Positions 1-8,263 of a stretch of 23,265 nt of DNA are shown here, piece after piece. Every line of letters begins with the position of its first letter. Positions within the stretch are counted from its first letter, which is position 1. A program made the position numbers and the translations under genes. Source of the stretch: Chitinophagaceae bacterium (GTDB lineage: Bacteria; Bacteroidota; Bacteroidia; Chitinophagales; Chitinophagaceae); NCBI GenBank assembly GCA_025924755.1, contig JAICHT010000013.1:1-23265 (forward strand), written 5' to 3'. The notes below the pieces were generated by a model. That model saw nothing but the letters and a program-made list of their open reading frames with translations. It was not told where the DNA came from and ran no database searches.

Positions 1-454
1 CCTTTTCCACCTCCGTTGGCTGATGTAAAAGGGGCAGCCAGCATTGCTGCGATTGCAGCATGGCACTTAGCATAATATGTTGCATCCGGTCATGGCGAAA
101 CTTTTCTTTTTCGGTTCGGCTGCATAGCAGCGGAATAATTTCTGATACACCTATTTCGGTTGCCTTTTCTAAAAACCATTCAAAACGGCTGGCGTTTTTT
201 ATAATGGATATGCCAATCGTAACCTTAATTTCCGGTGGCGGTAACGCTTTAGTTTCCGTAATACGTACTTCGCATCTTTTTCGATGATCGTTGATAATAA
301 CTGCTTCTGCTTTTATACCTTTTCCATTAGTTAATAGCAACTTTTCATCAACCTTCATGCGCAATACCTGGGTAATATGCTTAGAAGTATCTTCATCCAA
401 TACTACATGACTTTGATTGTTCAAACTTTCAATATAAAAAAAAGGTAACGCCAT
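1..454 (-). CDS. rsmE: 16S rRNA (uracil-1498-N3)-methyltransferase RsmE, 3' part beyond window
   Basis: The minus frame opens at ATG 454 and stays open to base 1, giving the first 151 residues; the gene runs out of the window. The start MALPFFYIE, then HITQVLRMKVDEKLLLTNGKG, followed by ASRFEWFLEKATEIGVSEII and an SAMLQSQQ stretch, are the N-terminal PUA-like RNA-binding domain and the beginning of the SPOUT methyltransferase domain of RsmE. The family methylates N3 of U1498 in 16S rRNA with S-adenosylmethionine, acting on the assembled small subunit. The knotted SAM-binding C-terminus is not visible. The gene follows dnaB on the same strand, with a terminator between them, so it probably has its own transcription start. 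No Shine-Dalgarno sequence is seen. Confidence 0.9.
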   Translation of the reverse strand, partial: MALPFFYIESLNNQSHVVLDEDTSKHITQVLRMKVDEKLLLTNGKGIKAEAVIINDHRKRCEVRITETKALPPPEIKVTIGISIIKNASRFEWFLEKATEIGVSEIIPLLCSRTEKEKFRHDRMQHIMLSAMLQSQQCWLPLLHQPTEVEK

Positions 455-475
455 ATACACTTCTAATATAAAATA

Positions 476-500
476 AAAGCCTTGCCGGTGGCAAGACTTT
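476..500 (-). terminator. Rho-independent terminator of dnaB
   Basis: CTTGCC (481-486) pairs with GGCAAG (490-495) across loop GGT. A C/A mismatch separates this from an outer AAAG/CTTT stem. Read on the minus strand the hairpin is followed by TTTTATTTT. It lies between the dnaB stop and the rsmE start, which places it as the end of the dnaB transcript. The plus side also has a short T run, so it could work in both directions. Confidence 0.75.
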
Positions 501-525
501 TTATTAACCCTTTTGCTTACTATAT

Positions 526-2079
526 CTAGAACGGGTCATCTTCGTTTTGTAAGTCATTCATTTTACTGCCGGTTTGTATAAACATCCGGGCGCCGCCGCC
601 ATCATCCTGCTGCACCGGCTTCCAACTACCAGGCAATCCCGGGCCGCTAAAGCCATTGTCATCATAGTCCACAAACTTTTGTATTTGCAGTAATGCCCGC
701 AACTTTATTACATCCAACTGTCCATTACGGTGTTTGGCTACACGTACATGCGTTTCGCCACGGGTGTCCTCTCCCATTTCGTTGCTGGTTACATCATAGT
801 ATTCCGGCCGGTATAAAAACATTACCATATCGGCATCCTGCTCAATAGCACCCGACTCCCGCAAGTCGCTCAACTGCGGCATCTTGTTTCCGTCTTTTCT
901 TTTTTCCACTTCACGGCTTAACTGCGATAAAGCAATAATAGGAATATTCAGTTCTTTGGCCAGGCCTTTTAAGTTCCGGGAAATGGTACTGATCTCCTGC
1001 TCCCGGTTCGAGTTTTTACCATCGTTGGTACCACTCATTAACTGCAGGTAATCAATAATAATCATCCCGATATTACTTTTATTTTTTAACCGGCGGCACT
1101 TGGCACGAAGTTCAAAAATATTTAAGGCGGCAGTATCATCAATAAAAATGGGAGCCTGCGCCAGCCGCTGAATACCACGGGCATATAGTTGCTTCATCTC
1201 ATGTTCTTCCAGTTTACCGCGGGATATTTTTTCCAGCCATATCTCGCTTTCTGCTGCCAATATCCGTTGCACTAGTTGCCCGGCGCTCATTTCCAGCGAA
1301 AAGAAAGCTACCGGTGTAGGACGCGTAGGATGCAAAGCTGCATTGCGAGCCAGGTTCAGCGCAAAAGCCGTTTTACCAACCGCAGGCCGGGCCGCTAATA
1401 TAATCAGGTCAGAATTTTGCCAGCCATAAGTAAGTTTATCCAGGTAGGTAAAGCCGCTGGGCACACCGGTAATATCATCATTGCGGTGGCGCAGGTCTTC
1501 TATGCGCTGAATGGTTTGTACCAATACCGAATCAATAGAAGACGTATCATTGCGAAGGTGATTGCTGGTTACATCATACATCTTGCTTTCTGCCTGGTCC
1601 AGCAAATCAAAAACGTCCGTACTATCTTCATAGGCATCCGAAATAATTTCACCGCTGATGCGTATCAGTTCCCGCTGAATAAATTTTTGCAATACAATAC
1701 GGGAGTGGGCTTCAATATTGGCTGAGGATACTACCGCATTGGTTAGTTTGGTTACATAATACGGCCCTCCTACTACATCCAAATCTTCTTTTCCACGCAG
1801 TTCTTCTACCACCGTTAAGATATCAATGGGCTGGCTCTTATTGGACAGGCTTTGCATCGCCCTGAAGATGCGCTGGTTGGCCTCTACATAAAAACATTCG
1901 GGTTTTAATATCTCCGCTACGGTATCAAACGCCCCTTTTTCCAGCATAATAGCGCCCAGCACCGCATCTTCCAACGCACGGGCCTGCGGCGGCACTTTGC
2001 CATACACCATCGTACTCAGGTCTACAGACGGTGTGTTCCTTCGCGATTTGCGGTCTTTATTGAGGTTCGTTAAATCCAT
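526..2079 (-). CDS. dnaB: Replicative DNA helicase DnaB
   Basis: 517 residues, close to usual for Bacteroidota DnaB, the hexameric helicase that unwinds DNA at the replication fork and recruits primase. The N-terminal helical domain covers about 30-135 (PQARALEDAVLGAIM). The RecA-like motor follows: GVPSGFTYLDKLTYGW at 205-220, Walker A ARPAVGKT at 230-237, SLEMS with catalytic Glu263, Walker B IIIDYLQLM at 340-348, RESGAIEQDADMVMFLYRP at 407-425, and the arginine-finger region KHRNG at 449-453. There is no intein insertion, which is common at the Walker A site of some DnaB genes. The C-terminal tail after about 475 is Gly/Asp-rich and probably disordered. ATG 2079 is chosen because it gives the normal N-terminus and lies about 75 bases from a good -7 element. 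Confidence 0.97.
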   Translation of the reverse strand: MDLTNLNKDRKSRRNTPSVDLSTMVYGKVPPQARALEDAVLGAIMLEKGAFDTVAEILKPECFYVEANQRIFRAMQSLSNKSQPIDILTVVEELRGKEDLDVVGGPYYVTKLTNAVVSSANIEAHSRIVLQKFIQRELIRISGEIISDAYEDSTDVFDLLDQAESKMYDVTSNHLRNDTSSIDSVLVQTIQRIEDLRHRNDDITGVPSGFTYLDKLTYGWQNSDLIILAARPAVGKTAFALNLARNAALHPTRPTPVAFFSLEMSAGQLVQRILAAESEIWLEKISRGKLEEHEMKQLYARGIQRLAQAPIFIDDTAALNIFELRAKCRRLKNKSNIGMIIIDYLQLMSGTNDGKNSNREQEISTISRNLKGLAKELNIPIIALSQLSREVEKRKDGNKMPQLSDLRESGAIEQDADMVMFLYRPEYYDVTSNEMGEDTRGETHVRVAKHRNGQLDVIKLRALLQIQKFVDYDDNGFSGPGLPGSWKPVQQDDGGGARMFIQTGSKMNDLQNEDDPF

Positions 2080-2152
2080 ACAAGATGTAAAAAGAGTTAA
2101 TTCGTTGATTACTGAATCAATTGACCTATGGATTCGTTGCTAAATTCTATAG

Positions 2153-2160
2153 CAAATGTA
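2153..2160 (-). promoter_or_regulatory. dnaB promoter -7 element
   Basis: On the minus strand this reads TACATTTG, an exact match to the Bacteroidota TAnnTTTG element, 73 bases before the dnaB start. A TTGAC lies 23 bases upstream, farther than the usual 18-20, so the -33 box is uncertain. Confidence 0.5.
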
Positions 2161-2456
2161 CCGAACGTTATCATTAAGTCAGTCAACGAAAATAAAACCA
2201 TAAAGCCGTGTACGATGCTTTTTTAGAAACAATATTAATCCACAAAGCCCAAAGGCTTAGCCTCACAGCTTATTCACATCTTTTACTTACTTATGCACGT
2301 ATGATGTTTGGCGTAAGAAAGAAAATAATTTTCAATAAGGGTGCAACTATTGGTTCTATAAAGCAGGAGTACAGGAACAAGAAGTTTGTAAAGCAAGCAG
2401 CAGTCATTATAATATCTATCATTATCCTGTCGCTATTATCCTATTCATCTGCGGTT

Positions 2457-2464
2457 TATCTTTG
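2457..2464 (+). promoter_or_regulatory. pheT promoter -7 element
   Basis: TATCTTTG matches TAnnTTTG exactly and is 23 bases before the pheT ATG, predicting a leader of only about 16 bases. No convincing -33 TTTG is seen. The position leaves no room for an attenuator or T-box in the mRNA. Confidence 0.5.
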
Positions 2465-2487
2465 CCCACCACAGAAATATTTATAGA

Positions 2488-4908
2488 ATGACGCTTTCGT
2501 ATAATTGGCTGAGTGATTATTTACCTGTTAGTATTGATCCGCAAAAGCTATCGGCAATCCTTACTTCTATCGGGTTAGAAGTAGAAAAGATGGAGCTGTT
2601 TGAAGAAGTGCAGGGTGGATTAAAAGATTTGGTAATAGGCGAAGTGCTGGAAGTGCAGCCACACCCGAACGCCGATAAATTAAAACTGACCAGGGTAGAT
2701 ATTGGAAACAACCAGCCGTTGCAAATTGTATGCGGCGCACCCAATGTAGCTACAGGACAAAAAGTGGTAGTAGCCCCTGTAGGTGCTACTATTTACCCGG
2801 CTAGCGGCAGCCCACTTACTATGAAGCTGGCTAAAATACGGGGCGAGGAAAGCCAGGGAATGATATGTGCCGAGGATGAAATTGGCCTGGGTACTTCACA
2901 TGCGGGCATTATGGTACTAAACGAAAATGCAAAACCGGGTAGTTTGGCGGCCGATTATTTTAAACCTTATACAGATATGGTGTACGAGATCGGCCTAACG
3001 CCCAACCGGATGGACGCCATGAGCCATTGGGGCGTAGCCCGCGATGTATGCGCTTACCTGTCGCACCACGAAAAGAAAGTGTACGAGCCAAAACTCCCAT
3101 CAGCCGATTTTAAGATAGATAACCATTCCTTGCCTATACAGGTGACCATTGAAACACCGGAAGCCTGCAGGCGGTATTCAGGAGTTTGCATGGCCCATAT
3201 AGTGGTCAAAGAATCACCCAAATGGTTACAGCAGCGGTTGAAAGCGATAGGCATTCGTGCTATTAATAATATTGTAGATGTTACGAACTATATTCAGCAC
3301 GAAACCGGCCAGCCATTGCATGCGTTTAATTACGATGCTATCAAAGATGAAAAAGTAATAGTAAAAACCCTGCCTGAAGGAACGCCGTTTGTAACTCTTG
3401 ATGAAAAAGAACGAAAGTTAAGCAGCAAAGATTTGATGATATGTAATGCAGATGCACCCATGTGTATTGCCGGTGTATTTGGAGGTTTATATTCCGGGGT
3501 TACAGACAATACTACCAATATCTTTTTAGAAAGTGCCTGGTTCGACCCGGTTTTTATCCGCAAAACCTCTTTCCGCCACGCCCTGCGTACTGATGCAGCC
3601 ATGCGGTTTGAAAAAGGGGTAGACATCTCCAATACCGTTACTATACTAAAGCGGGCAGCACTGCTTATAAAAGAAATAGCCGGTGGCGAAATAGCATCAG
3701 ATATCCAGGATATCTATCCGGCACCCGTTGCAAAAAAGCAGGTGGCGCTTTCGTATGCCTATCTAAAAAAGTTAAGCGGCAAAACGTATCCGCCCGCCAC
3801 CGTAAAAACGATATTGAAAAGTTTGGGCTTTACTATAATTAATGAAGATGCCGAAGGTTTACAACTGGAAGTTCCATATCATAAAACGGATATAAGCATC
3901 CCGGCTGATATTGTAGAAGAGGTGGTGCGTATTGACGGGCTGGATAATATTGCCATTCCCCAATCCATAACCATCACTCCTTCGGTAGAAAAAAATAATG
4001 GCGATCAATATAAAGAAAAGATTGCTGCCATATTAACTGGCTGCGGCTTTACCGAAATACTCACCAACTCGCTTACCAATTCTAAATACTATACCGAAAC
4101 CCAATTGCAGGGCGTAGTGCGGCTCTTAAACAATATTAGTGTGGAGCTGGATATTATGCGTCCGTCTATGCTGCACACTGCACTGGAAGTAATCAGCTTT
4201 AACAATAACCGCAAGGCTACCGATTTAAAGTTTTTTGAATTTGGCAAAACCTACCAAACATCCGGCGTAGGCCAATATACCGAACAAAACCATTTGTGCC
4301 TGTATGTAACCGGCAGTCTTTTGCAAAATAGCTGGAAGCAAAAGAGCCAGCCCGCTGATATGTATTATCTGAAAGGCATAGCCGAAGCAGTGCTGCAAAC
4401 AGCCGGTATTTCAGATGCCCGGTTCGAAATAACCTCCAACCCTTATTTGCAGACGGGGCTGGCGGCTATATCAGATGGCGAGGCGCTGGTAACGCTGGGT
4501 CAGGTAGCGCAAAGCACTACAGCAGGTTTTGATATAAAGCAACCGGTTTTCTTTGCAGATTTTAATTGGGATATACTTGTAAACTATAGTATGAACCGCA
4601 CCATCCGGTTTAAAGAAATTCCAAAATTTCCGACAGTAGAAAGAGACCTGGCCATAGTAATACCCAAGCAGACGCCCTACGAGCATGTAGCCGATCCGTT
4701 GAAAAAACTTCGCATACCCATATTGCAGCATATTAAAGTTTTTGATGTTTTTGAAAGCGACAAATTAGGCTCTGGTAAAAAATCATTGGCCATCAATTTT
4801 ACTTTTTTAGATGTAGAGAAAACATTAACCGATAAGGAAATAGATGGCTGGATGCAAAAAATTATGGCTTCCCTTGAAAAAGAATTAGGAGCAGAAATCA
4901 GAAAGTAA
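2488..4908 (+). CDS. pheT: Phenylalanine--tRNA ligase beta subunit
   Basis: 806 residues, full length for the bacterial beta subunit of the alpha2-beta2 enzyme that charges tRNA-Phe. An N-terminal EMAP/OB tRNA-binding domain is seen at about 42-150 (GEVLEVQPHPNADKLKL). The B3/B4 editing domain, which hydrolyses Tyr-tRNA-Phe, spans roughly 210-395 (AINNIVDVTNYIQHETGQPL; FEKGVDISN). B5 is at about 405-480, a catalytic-like core follows, and the FDX-ACB anticodon-binding domain is C-terminal (FPTVERDLAIVIPKQTPYEH). The alpha subunit gene pheS is not nearby, as often in this phylum. A coiled-coil gene starts 7 bases downstream and zapA follows, implying one transcript. Confidence 0.97.
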   Translation: MTLSYNWLSDYLPVSIDPQKLSAILTSIGLEVEKMELFEEVQGGLKDLVIGEVLEVQPHPNADKLKLTRVDIGNNQPLQIVCGAPNVATGQKVVVAPVGATIYPASGSPLTMKLAKIRGEESQGMICAEDEIGLGTSHAGIMVLNENAKPGSLAADYFKPYTDMVYEIGLTPNRMDAMSHWGVARDVCAYLSHHEKKVYEPKLPSADFKIDNHSLPIQVTIETPEACRRYSGVCMAHIVVKESPKWLQQRLKAIGIRAINNIVDVTNYIQHETGQPLHAFNYDAIKDEKVIVKTLPEGTPFVTLDEKERKLSSKDLMICNADAPMCIAGVFGGLYSGVTDNTTNIFLESAWFDPVFIRKTSFRHALRTDAAMRFEKGVDISNTVTILKRAALLIKEIAGGEIASDIQDIYPAPVAKKQVALSYAYLKKLSGKTYPPATVKTILKSLGFTIINEDAEGLQLEVPYHKTDISIPADIVEEVVRIDGLDNIAIPQSITITPSVEKNNGDQYKEKIAAILTGCGFTEILTNSLTNSKYYTETQLQGVVRLLNNISVELDIMRPSMLHTALEVISFNNNRKATDLKFFEFGKTYQTSGVGQYTEQNHLCLYVTGSLLQNSWKQKSQPADMYYLKGIAEAVLQTAGISDARFEITSNPYLQTGLAAISDGEALVTLGQVAQSTTAGFDIKQPVFFADFNWDILVNYSMNRTIRFKEIPKFPTVERDLAIVIPKQTPYEHVADPLKKLRIPILQHIKVFDVFESDKLGSGKKSLAINFTFLDVEKTLTDKEIDGWMQKIMASLEKELGAEIRK

Positions 4909-4915
4909 CAACGGC

Positions 4916-5203
4916 ATGGCTACTATAGATCAGCAGTTTAACAGTATCAACGATAAGTTGCAACAAGTATTGAAGCAGCAGAGCCGTTTAATAAAAGAAA
5001 ATGAAAAGCTGAAAGAAGACCTGGAAAAGTGCAAAGCGCAAGAGGCGCAAACAAAGCAAACAATTGATGAACTTAATCAGCAGATCGTTATTTTAAAATC
5101 AGCAGCCGGGGCGCTAAACGAAAAAGATAAAAAACATTTTGAAAAAAGACTGAGCCAGTATATAAAGGATATTGACAAGTGCATTTCTTTTTTAAGTGAG
5201 TAA
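4916..5203 (+). CDS. Small coiled-coil protein between pheT and zapA
   Basis: 95 residues, almost wholly predicted as a charged alpha-helical coiled coil (NDKLQQVLKQQSRLIKENEKLKEDLEK, here broken at about residue 37), with no Cys except C39 and C88, no signal peptide and no membrane segment. A short helix QYIKDIDKCISFLSE closes it. It starts 7 bases after pheT and stops 2 bases before zapA, so it is very probably co-translated with both. Size and shape resemble ZapB, the coiled-coil division protein, and the position next to zapA supports a divisome role. This is inference, since simple coiled coils give no reliable homology. Proteins here are sometimes labelled as a PheT subunit from position only; I see no synthetase motif. 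Confidence 0.75.
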   Translation: MATIDQQFNSINDKLQQVLKQQSRLIKENEKLKEDLEKCKAQEAQTKQTIDELNQQIVILKSAAGALNEKDKKHFEKRLSQYIKDIDKCISFLSE

Positions 5204-5205
5204 AT

Positions 5206-5505
5206 ATGAACAACAACCTGATACCTATTCATCTTTTAATAGCCGACAGAACCTACCGCGTAAAGATTGATCCGAAAGACGAAGAAGTAGTACGCAAAAC
5301 GGTAAAAACCATCAGTGATAAGCTTTTGGAGTTTAAAACCAACTTTGCCGGTAAGGATATGCAGGACTATATTGCCATGGTGCTGGTGTGGTTTGCCACA
5401 GAGCAAAATGCCGCCATATCCAACGAAGTAAACCTTGATAATGTAAGCGGCCGCCTGCATACGCTGGAGAAAATACTGGACGCTGCACTGGAAAAGACTC
5501 TTTAA
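5206..5505 (+). CDS. zapA: Cell division protein ZapA
   Basis: 99 residues, normal length. The N-terminal half has the ZapA beta-strand pattern (LIPIHLLIADRTYRVKI) followed by DEEVVRKTVKTISDKLLEF, and a C-terminal helix forms the usual tetramer coiled coil. ZapA binds FtsZ and cross-links protofilaments in the Z ring, in the cytoplasm. ATG 5206 is 2 bases after the stop of the upstream coiled-coil gene, so coupling is likely. In many bacteria 6S RNA follows zapA; here only 137 bases separate zapA from rny and part of that is the rny promoter, so there is no room for it. Confidence 0.9.
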   Translation: MNNNLIPIHLLIADRTYRVKIDPKDEEVVRKTVKTISDKLLEFKTNFAGKDMQDYIAMVLVWFATEQNAAISNEVNLDNVSGRLHTLEKILDAALEKTL

Positions 5506-5561
5506 CTACCCTGCTGCTTATAACAATCCTGAAGGTACCCTAAACAATACCAAGCGTTTTG

Positions 5562-5569
5562 TATCTTTG
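5562..5569 (+). promoter_or_regulatory. rny promoter -7 element
   Basis: TATCTTTG fits TAnnTTTG exactly, 74 bases upstream of rny, giving a leader near 67 bases. No clear -33 box. It makes rny a transcription unit separate from pheT and zapA. Confidence 0.5.
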
Positions 5570-5642
5570 CTAGCCTATCTCTTTATTGAGGTATGTGATT
5601 CTTATCCATATTGTAAAACCTTAAACCTTAAAACAAGAATTA

Positions 5643-7208
5643 ATGGATCCAAATGTTCTTTACATACTGATTGGTATACTTTGCCTTGGTGCAGGCATCA
5701 TCGCCGGCAAATTCATTTTTGCCAAAGACACCCGCAAGAAAATACAGGACGCCGACGAGCATGTTCAAAAAATTATTTCAGAAGCGCAACTCTCCGCTGA
5801 AAATTTAAAAAAAGAAAAATTACTGGAAGCGAAAGAAAAATTTGTACAGCTAAAAGCAGAGCACGACCGGGAAGTATTGGAGCGAAACCGTAAAGTGAAT
5901 GAAAGCGAAAACCGCATCAAGCAAAAAGAGACGGTCCTACATCAAAAAACCGAACAGCTTGAAAGGCAAATAAAAGAAAACGATGCGATTAAGCAAAACC
6001 TCAACCGGCAGATTGAAATATTGAATATAAAGCAGGCAGAGATTGATAAACACCAGGAGGAACAAACACGCCGCCTGGAAAAAGTTTCCGGTTTAACGGC
6101 CGAAGAAGCCAAAGCGCAGTTGATTGAAGGGCTGAAGCAGGAAGCACACTCGCAGGCCCTGGGCGTACAGCAGGAAATTATTGATGATGCCAAACAAAAA
6201 GCGAATAAAGAAGCCCGCAAAATCATCATCCAAAGTATTCAACGCAATGCCGCTGAGCAGGCTATAGAAAATGCCATTACCGTATTTAACCTGGAAAGTG
6301 ACGAAATAAAAGGACAGATCATTGGCCGCGAAGGCCGCAACATACGGGCTATTGAAGCAGCTACAGGTGTAGATCTGATTGTAGATGATACCCCGGAAGC
6401 CATTATTCTTTCCTGTTTCGATCCATTGCGTCGAGAAATAGCACGGCTAAGCTTGCAACGCCTGGTAGCCGACGGCCGCATACATCCCGCCCGTATTGAA
6501 GAAGTAGTAGACAAAACCCGTCGCCAGTTGGAAGAGCAGATTATGGAAATTGGCGAACGTACTATTATAGAAATGGGCATCCACGGCTTGCACAAAGAGT
6601 TGGTGCGTTTAGTGGGTAAAATGCGGTTCCGTTCTTCTTATGGTCAAAACTTATTAATGCACAGCCGCGAAGTAGCCAACTTGTGCGCAGTAATGGCCGC
6701 AGAGCTGGGATTAAACCCCAAACTGGCAAAACGTGCCGGATTGCTACACGATATTGGCAAAGTTCCAGACGAAGAAACAGAATTAAGCCATGCGTTGCTG
6801 GGAGCTAAACTGGCAGAAAAATATGGCGAAAACCCTGCTGTAATTAATGCTATCGGCGCCCACCACGATGAAATGGAAATGCAATATGTCATATCACCTA
6901 TTGTGCAGGCTTGCGATGCCATTAGCGGTGCCCGGCCCGGCGCCCGAAGGGAGATCATGCAACAATACCTGCAGCGCATAAAAGAGCTTGAAAACCTGGC
7001 GCTGAATTATAATGGCGTAGAAAAAGCATATGCCATACAGGCGGGCAGAGAACTGCGTGTGATTGTAGAAGCCGATAAGGTATCTGATCAGGAAAGCGAC
7101 CGCCTGTCGTTTGATATTGCTCAAAAGATACAAACCGAAATGACCTATCCGGGCCAGATAAAGGTGACGGTAATTCGGGAAAAAAGAGCGGTAAACGTAG
7201 CACGCTAA
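5643..7208 (+). CDS. rny: Ribonuclease Y
   Basis: 521 residues, as usual for RNase Y, the membrane-anchored endoribonuclease that starts decay of many mRNAs. An N-terminal membrane helix (residues 5-27, YILIGILCLGAGIIAG) is followed by a long charged coiled coil (about 30-205). A KH domain carries the GREGRNIRAIE motif at 228-238. The HD hydrolase domain has H340, the metal-binding HD pair at 369-370 in LLHDIGKV, and HHDE at 407-410. All expected catalytic residues are present. The first ATG that gives the membrane helix is used. It has its own promoter and is followed by rplS, which also has one. Confidence 0.96.
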   Translation: MDPNVLYILIGILCLGAGIIAGKFIFAKDTRKKIQDADEHVQKIISEAQLSAENLKKEKLLEAKEKFVQLKAEHDREVLERNRKVNESENRIKQKETVLHQKTEQLERQIKENDAIKQNLNRQIEILNIKQAEIDKHQEEQTRRLEKVSGLTAEEAKAQLIEGLKQEAHSQALGVQQEIIDDAKQKANKEARKIIIQSIQRNAAEQAIENAITVFNLESDEIKGQIIGREGRNIRAIEAATGVDLIVDDTPEAIILSCFDPLRREIARLSLQRLVADGRIHPARIEEVVDKTRRQLEEQIMEIGERTIIEMGIHGLHKELVRLVGKMRFRSSYGQNLLMHSREVANLCAVMAAELGLNPKLAKRAGLLHDIGKVPDEETELSHALLGAKLAEKYGENPAVINAIGAHHDEMEMQYVISPIVQACDAISGARPGARREIMQQYLQRIKELENLALNYNGVEKAYAIQAGRELRVIVEADKVSDQESDRLSFDIAQKIQTEMTYPGQIKVTVIREKRAVNVAR

Positions 7209-7282
7209 CCAAAATGGTTGAAATATAAAAGTTAAAAGAGGGCGATATATAAGGCATCTGTTCTCTTTTTTCATTTTTTACT

Positions 7283-7312
7283 TTTGAATTTTTACTTTTT
7301 CCCTTACCTTCG
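7283..7312 (+). promoter_or_regulatory. rplS promoter
   Basis: TTTG (7283-7286), an 18-base spacer, then TACCTTCG (7305-7312), a one-mismatch form of TAnnTTTG. The rplS start lies 22 bases downstream, so the leader is about 15 bases and leaves little room for a ribosomal-protein regulatory structure. Confidence 0.6.
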
Positions 7313-7333
7313 CACTCCTTAAAATTTGAAGTT

Positions 7334-7702
7334 ATGAATCCCGCCGTTGCATTTGTTCAGGAACAGCTTTCAGGCAAAAAAGAATTTACAAAGTTCAAAG
7401 CTGGTGATAACATCACTGTTAATTATAGAATTATTGAAGGCAATAAAGAAAGAATCCAGTCTTTTAAAGGCGATGTGATTAAACGCCAGGGAACCGGCGC
7501 TACCGCCACTTTTACCGTTCGTAAAATTTCAGATGGTGTTGGTGTTGAAAGATTGTTTCCTTTTTACTCTCCCAATATTGAATCAGTAATATTAAATAAA
7601 TCAGGCCGGGTTCGCCGCGCCAAACTCTTTTATCAACGCGACCGTAGTGGTAAAAGCGCAAGAATCCAGGAGAAAAAAAGAGCGGTATTGCAAACTGTAT
7701 AA
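7334..7702 (+). CDS. rplS: 50S ribosomal protein bL19
   Basis: 122 residues. The sequence FKAGDNITVNYRIIEGNKER, then QSFKGDVIKRQGTG, TFTVRKISDGVGVERLFP and a basic RRAKLFYQRDRSGKSARI tail are diagnostic for bL19, which sits at the 30S-50S interface. The usual neighbours trmD and rimM are not next to it, so here it is a stand-alone unit with its own promoter and a strong terminator. There is no Shine-Dalgarno sequence, as for most genes in this phylum. Confidence 0.97.
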   Translation: MNPAVAFVQEQLSGKKEFTKFKAGDNITVNYRIIEGNKERIQSFKGDVIKRQGTGATATFTVRKISDGVGVERLFPFYSPNIESVILNKSGRVRRAKLFYQRDRSGKSARIQEKKRAVLQTV

Positions 7703-7721
7703 TGTGTTTCTACGTATATGC

Positions 7722-7750
7722 AAAGCGGAAGATAACCTTCCGCTTTTTTA
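7722..7750 (+). terminator. Rho-independent terminator of rplS
   Basis: AAAGCGGAAG (7722-7731) pairs perfectly with CTTCCGCTTT (7737-7746) across a 5-base loop, followed by more T. A 10-bp stem 20 bases after the rplS stop is a textbook terminator. Confidence 0.93.
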
Positions 7751-7774
7751 TTTCTTAAAAATTAGTTAGTATAC

Positions 7775-7804
7775 TTGGTAGCTAACCATTTTCAGATACC
7801 TTTG
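7775..7804 (+). promoter_or_regulatory. tatA promoter
   Basis: TTG (7775-7777), 19 bases, then TACCTTTG (7797-7804), an exact TAnnTTTG. The tatA start is 27 bases downstream. Confidence 0.6.
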
Positions 7805-7831
7805 CTTATTCATTCATTTTAAATCGATTTT

Positions 7832-8065
7832 ATGGGCCCTCTAGGTTTTAATGAAATTATTGTTATTTTAATTATCGTGCTTTTGTTGTTTGGTGGTAAA
7901 AAAATTCCGGAACTGATGCGTGGCTTAGGTAAAGGTGTCAGAGAGTTTAATGATGCCAAAAATAACGTGCGTAAAGAAATTGAAGACGGGTTGAGAGATA
8001 GTGAACATACTACTACCACAACTACTACAACACCTACTACCACTACATCTACTACGCAGCCTTAA
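7832..8065 (+). CDS. tatA: Sec-independent translocase TatA/E with threonine-rich tail
   Basis: 77 residues. One N-terminal membrane helix (about 5-22, FNEIIVILIIVLLLFGGKKI), the FGGKKIPELMRGLGKGVREF hinge and amphipathic helix, then a charged stretch, are the TatA/TatE pattern. TatA oligomers help move folded twin-arginine proteins across the inner membrane. The polar residue at the start of the helix is Glu, typical of TatA in this phylum. TatB and TatC are not adjacent. The last 18 residues are nearly all Thr with two Pro, encoded by ACN repeats, and replace the usual charged tail. The gene stands alone between a promoter and a strong terminator. Confidence 0.9.
   Translation: MGPLGFNEIIVILIIVLLLFGGKKIPELMRGLGKGVREFNDAKNNVRKEIEDGLRDSEHTTTTTTTTPTTTTSTTQP
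8009..8056 (+). repeat. ACN trinucleotide tract coding for poly-threonine
   Basis: Sixteen codons, of which fourteen are Thr (ACT, ACC, ACA, ACG mixed), with one Pro and one Ser, form the TatA C-terminus. It is an imperfect trinucleotide repeat that could change length by slippage without loss of frame. Confidence 0.9.
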
Positions 8066-8095
8066 TTTTTCACCTTGTTTTTTAAAACCGGGTAG

Positions 8096-8123
8096 TTGCT
8101 CTTAAAACCTAAGAGCAATTTTT
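8096..8123 (+). terminator. Rho-independent terminator of tatA
   Basis: TTGCTCTTA (8096-8104) pairs perfectly with TAAGAGCAA (8110-8118) across loop AAACC, then TTTTT. It lies 31 bases after the tatA stop. Confidence 0.92.
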
Positions 8124-8133
8124 GTGCGTATAC

Positions 8134-8162
8134 CTTAATATGCACTGGCGCAGCATATTAAG
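8134..8162. repeat. Perfect 10-bp inverted repeat upstream of transglycosylase
   Basis: CTTAATATGC (8134-8143) and GCATATTAAG (8153-8162) form a perfect stem with a 9-base loop. No T run follows on either strand and it lies directly after the tatA terminator, so it is not an obvious second terminator. It could be an operator for a dimeric regulator or a leader structure of the next gene. Confidence 0.5.
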
Positions 8163-8263
8163 CAAAAAGCGTATTTTTATAGTATCAATTAGCTACAACA
8201 GCCTGGATGCAACAATAAAAGTGGAACCGGGACTCTCGCCGGTATAACATTAAATCAATTTTA

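Larger units (their letters stand above)
2080..2487. other. Intergenic region between divergent dnaB and pheT
   Basis: 408 bases with promoters facing both ways: a minus element for dnaB at 2153-2160 and a plus element for pheT at 2457-2464. A small hairpin AAGCC-CAAA-GGCTT sits at 2245-2258 with no T run. A plus frame at 2208-2486 (GTG start, or ATG 2301) encodes a basic peptide ending in one hydrophobic helix. It has no recognisable family and its tail holds the pheT promoter, so I do not call it a gene. Confidence 0.5.

Noticed and set aside
2208..2486. 92-codon plus frame with a hydrophobic C-terminus before pheT
   Set aside because: GTG start, no family pattern, and the pheT promoter lies within its last codons; probably chance.
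5506..5642. Possible 6S RNA between zapA and rny
   Set aside because: Only 137 bases, including the rny promoter, and no long closing stem visible.
7231..7267. Possible terminator of rny (AAAAGAG / CTCTTTT)
   Set aside because: The stem is weak and A/T-only outside three pairs, with a 26-base loop; not convincing.
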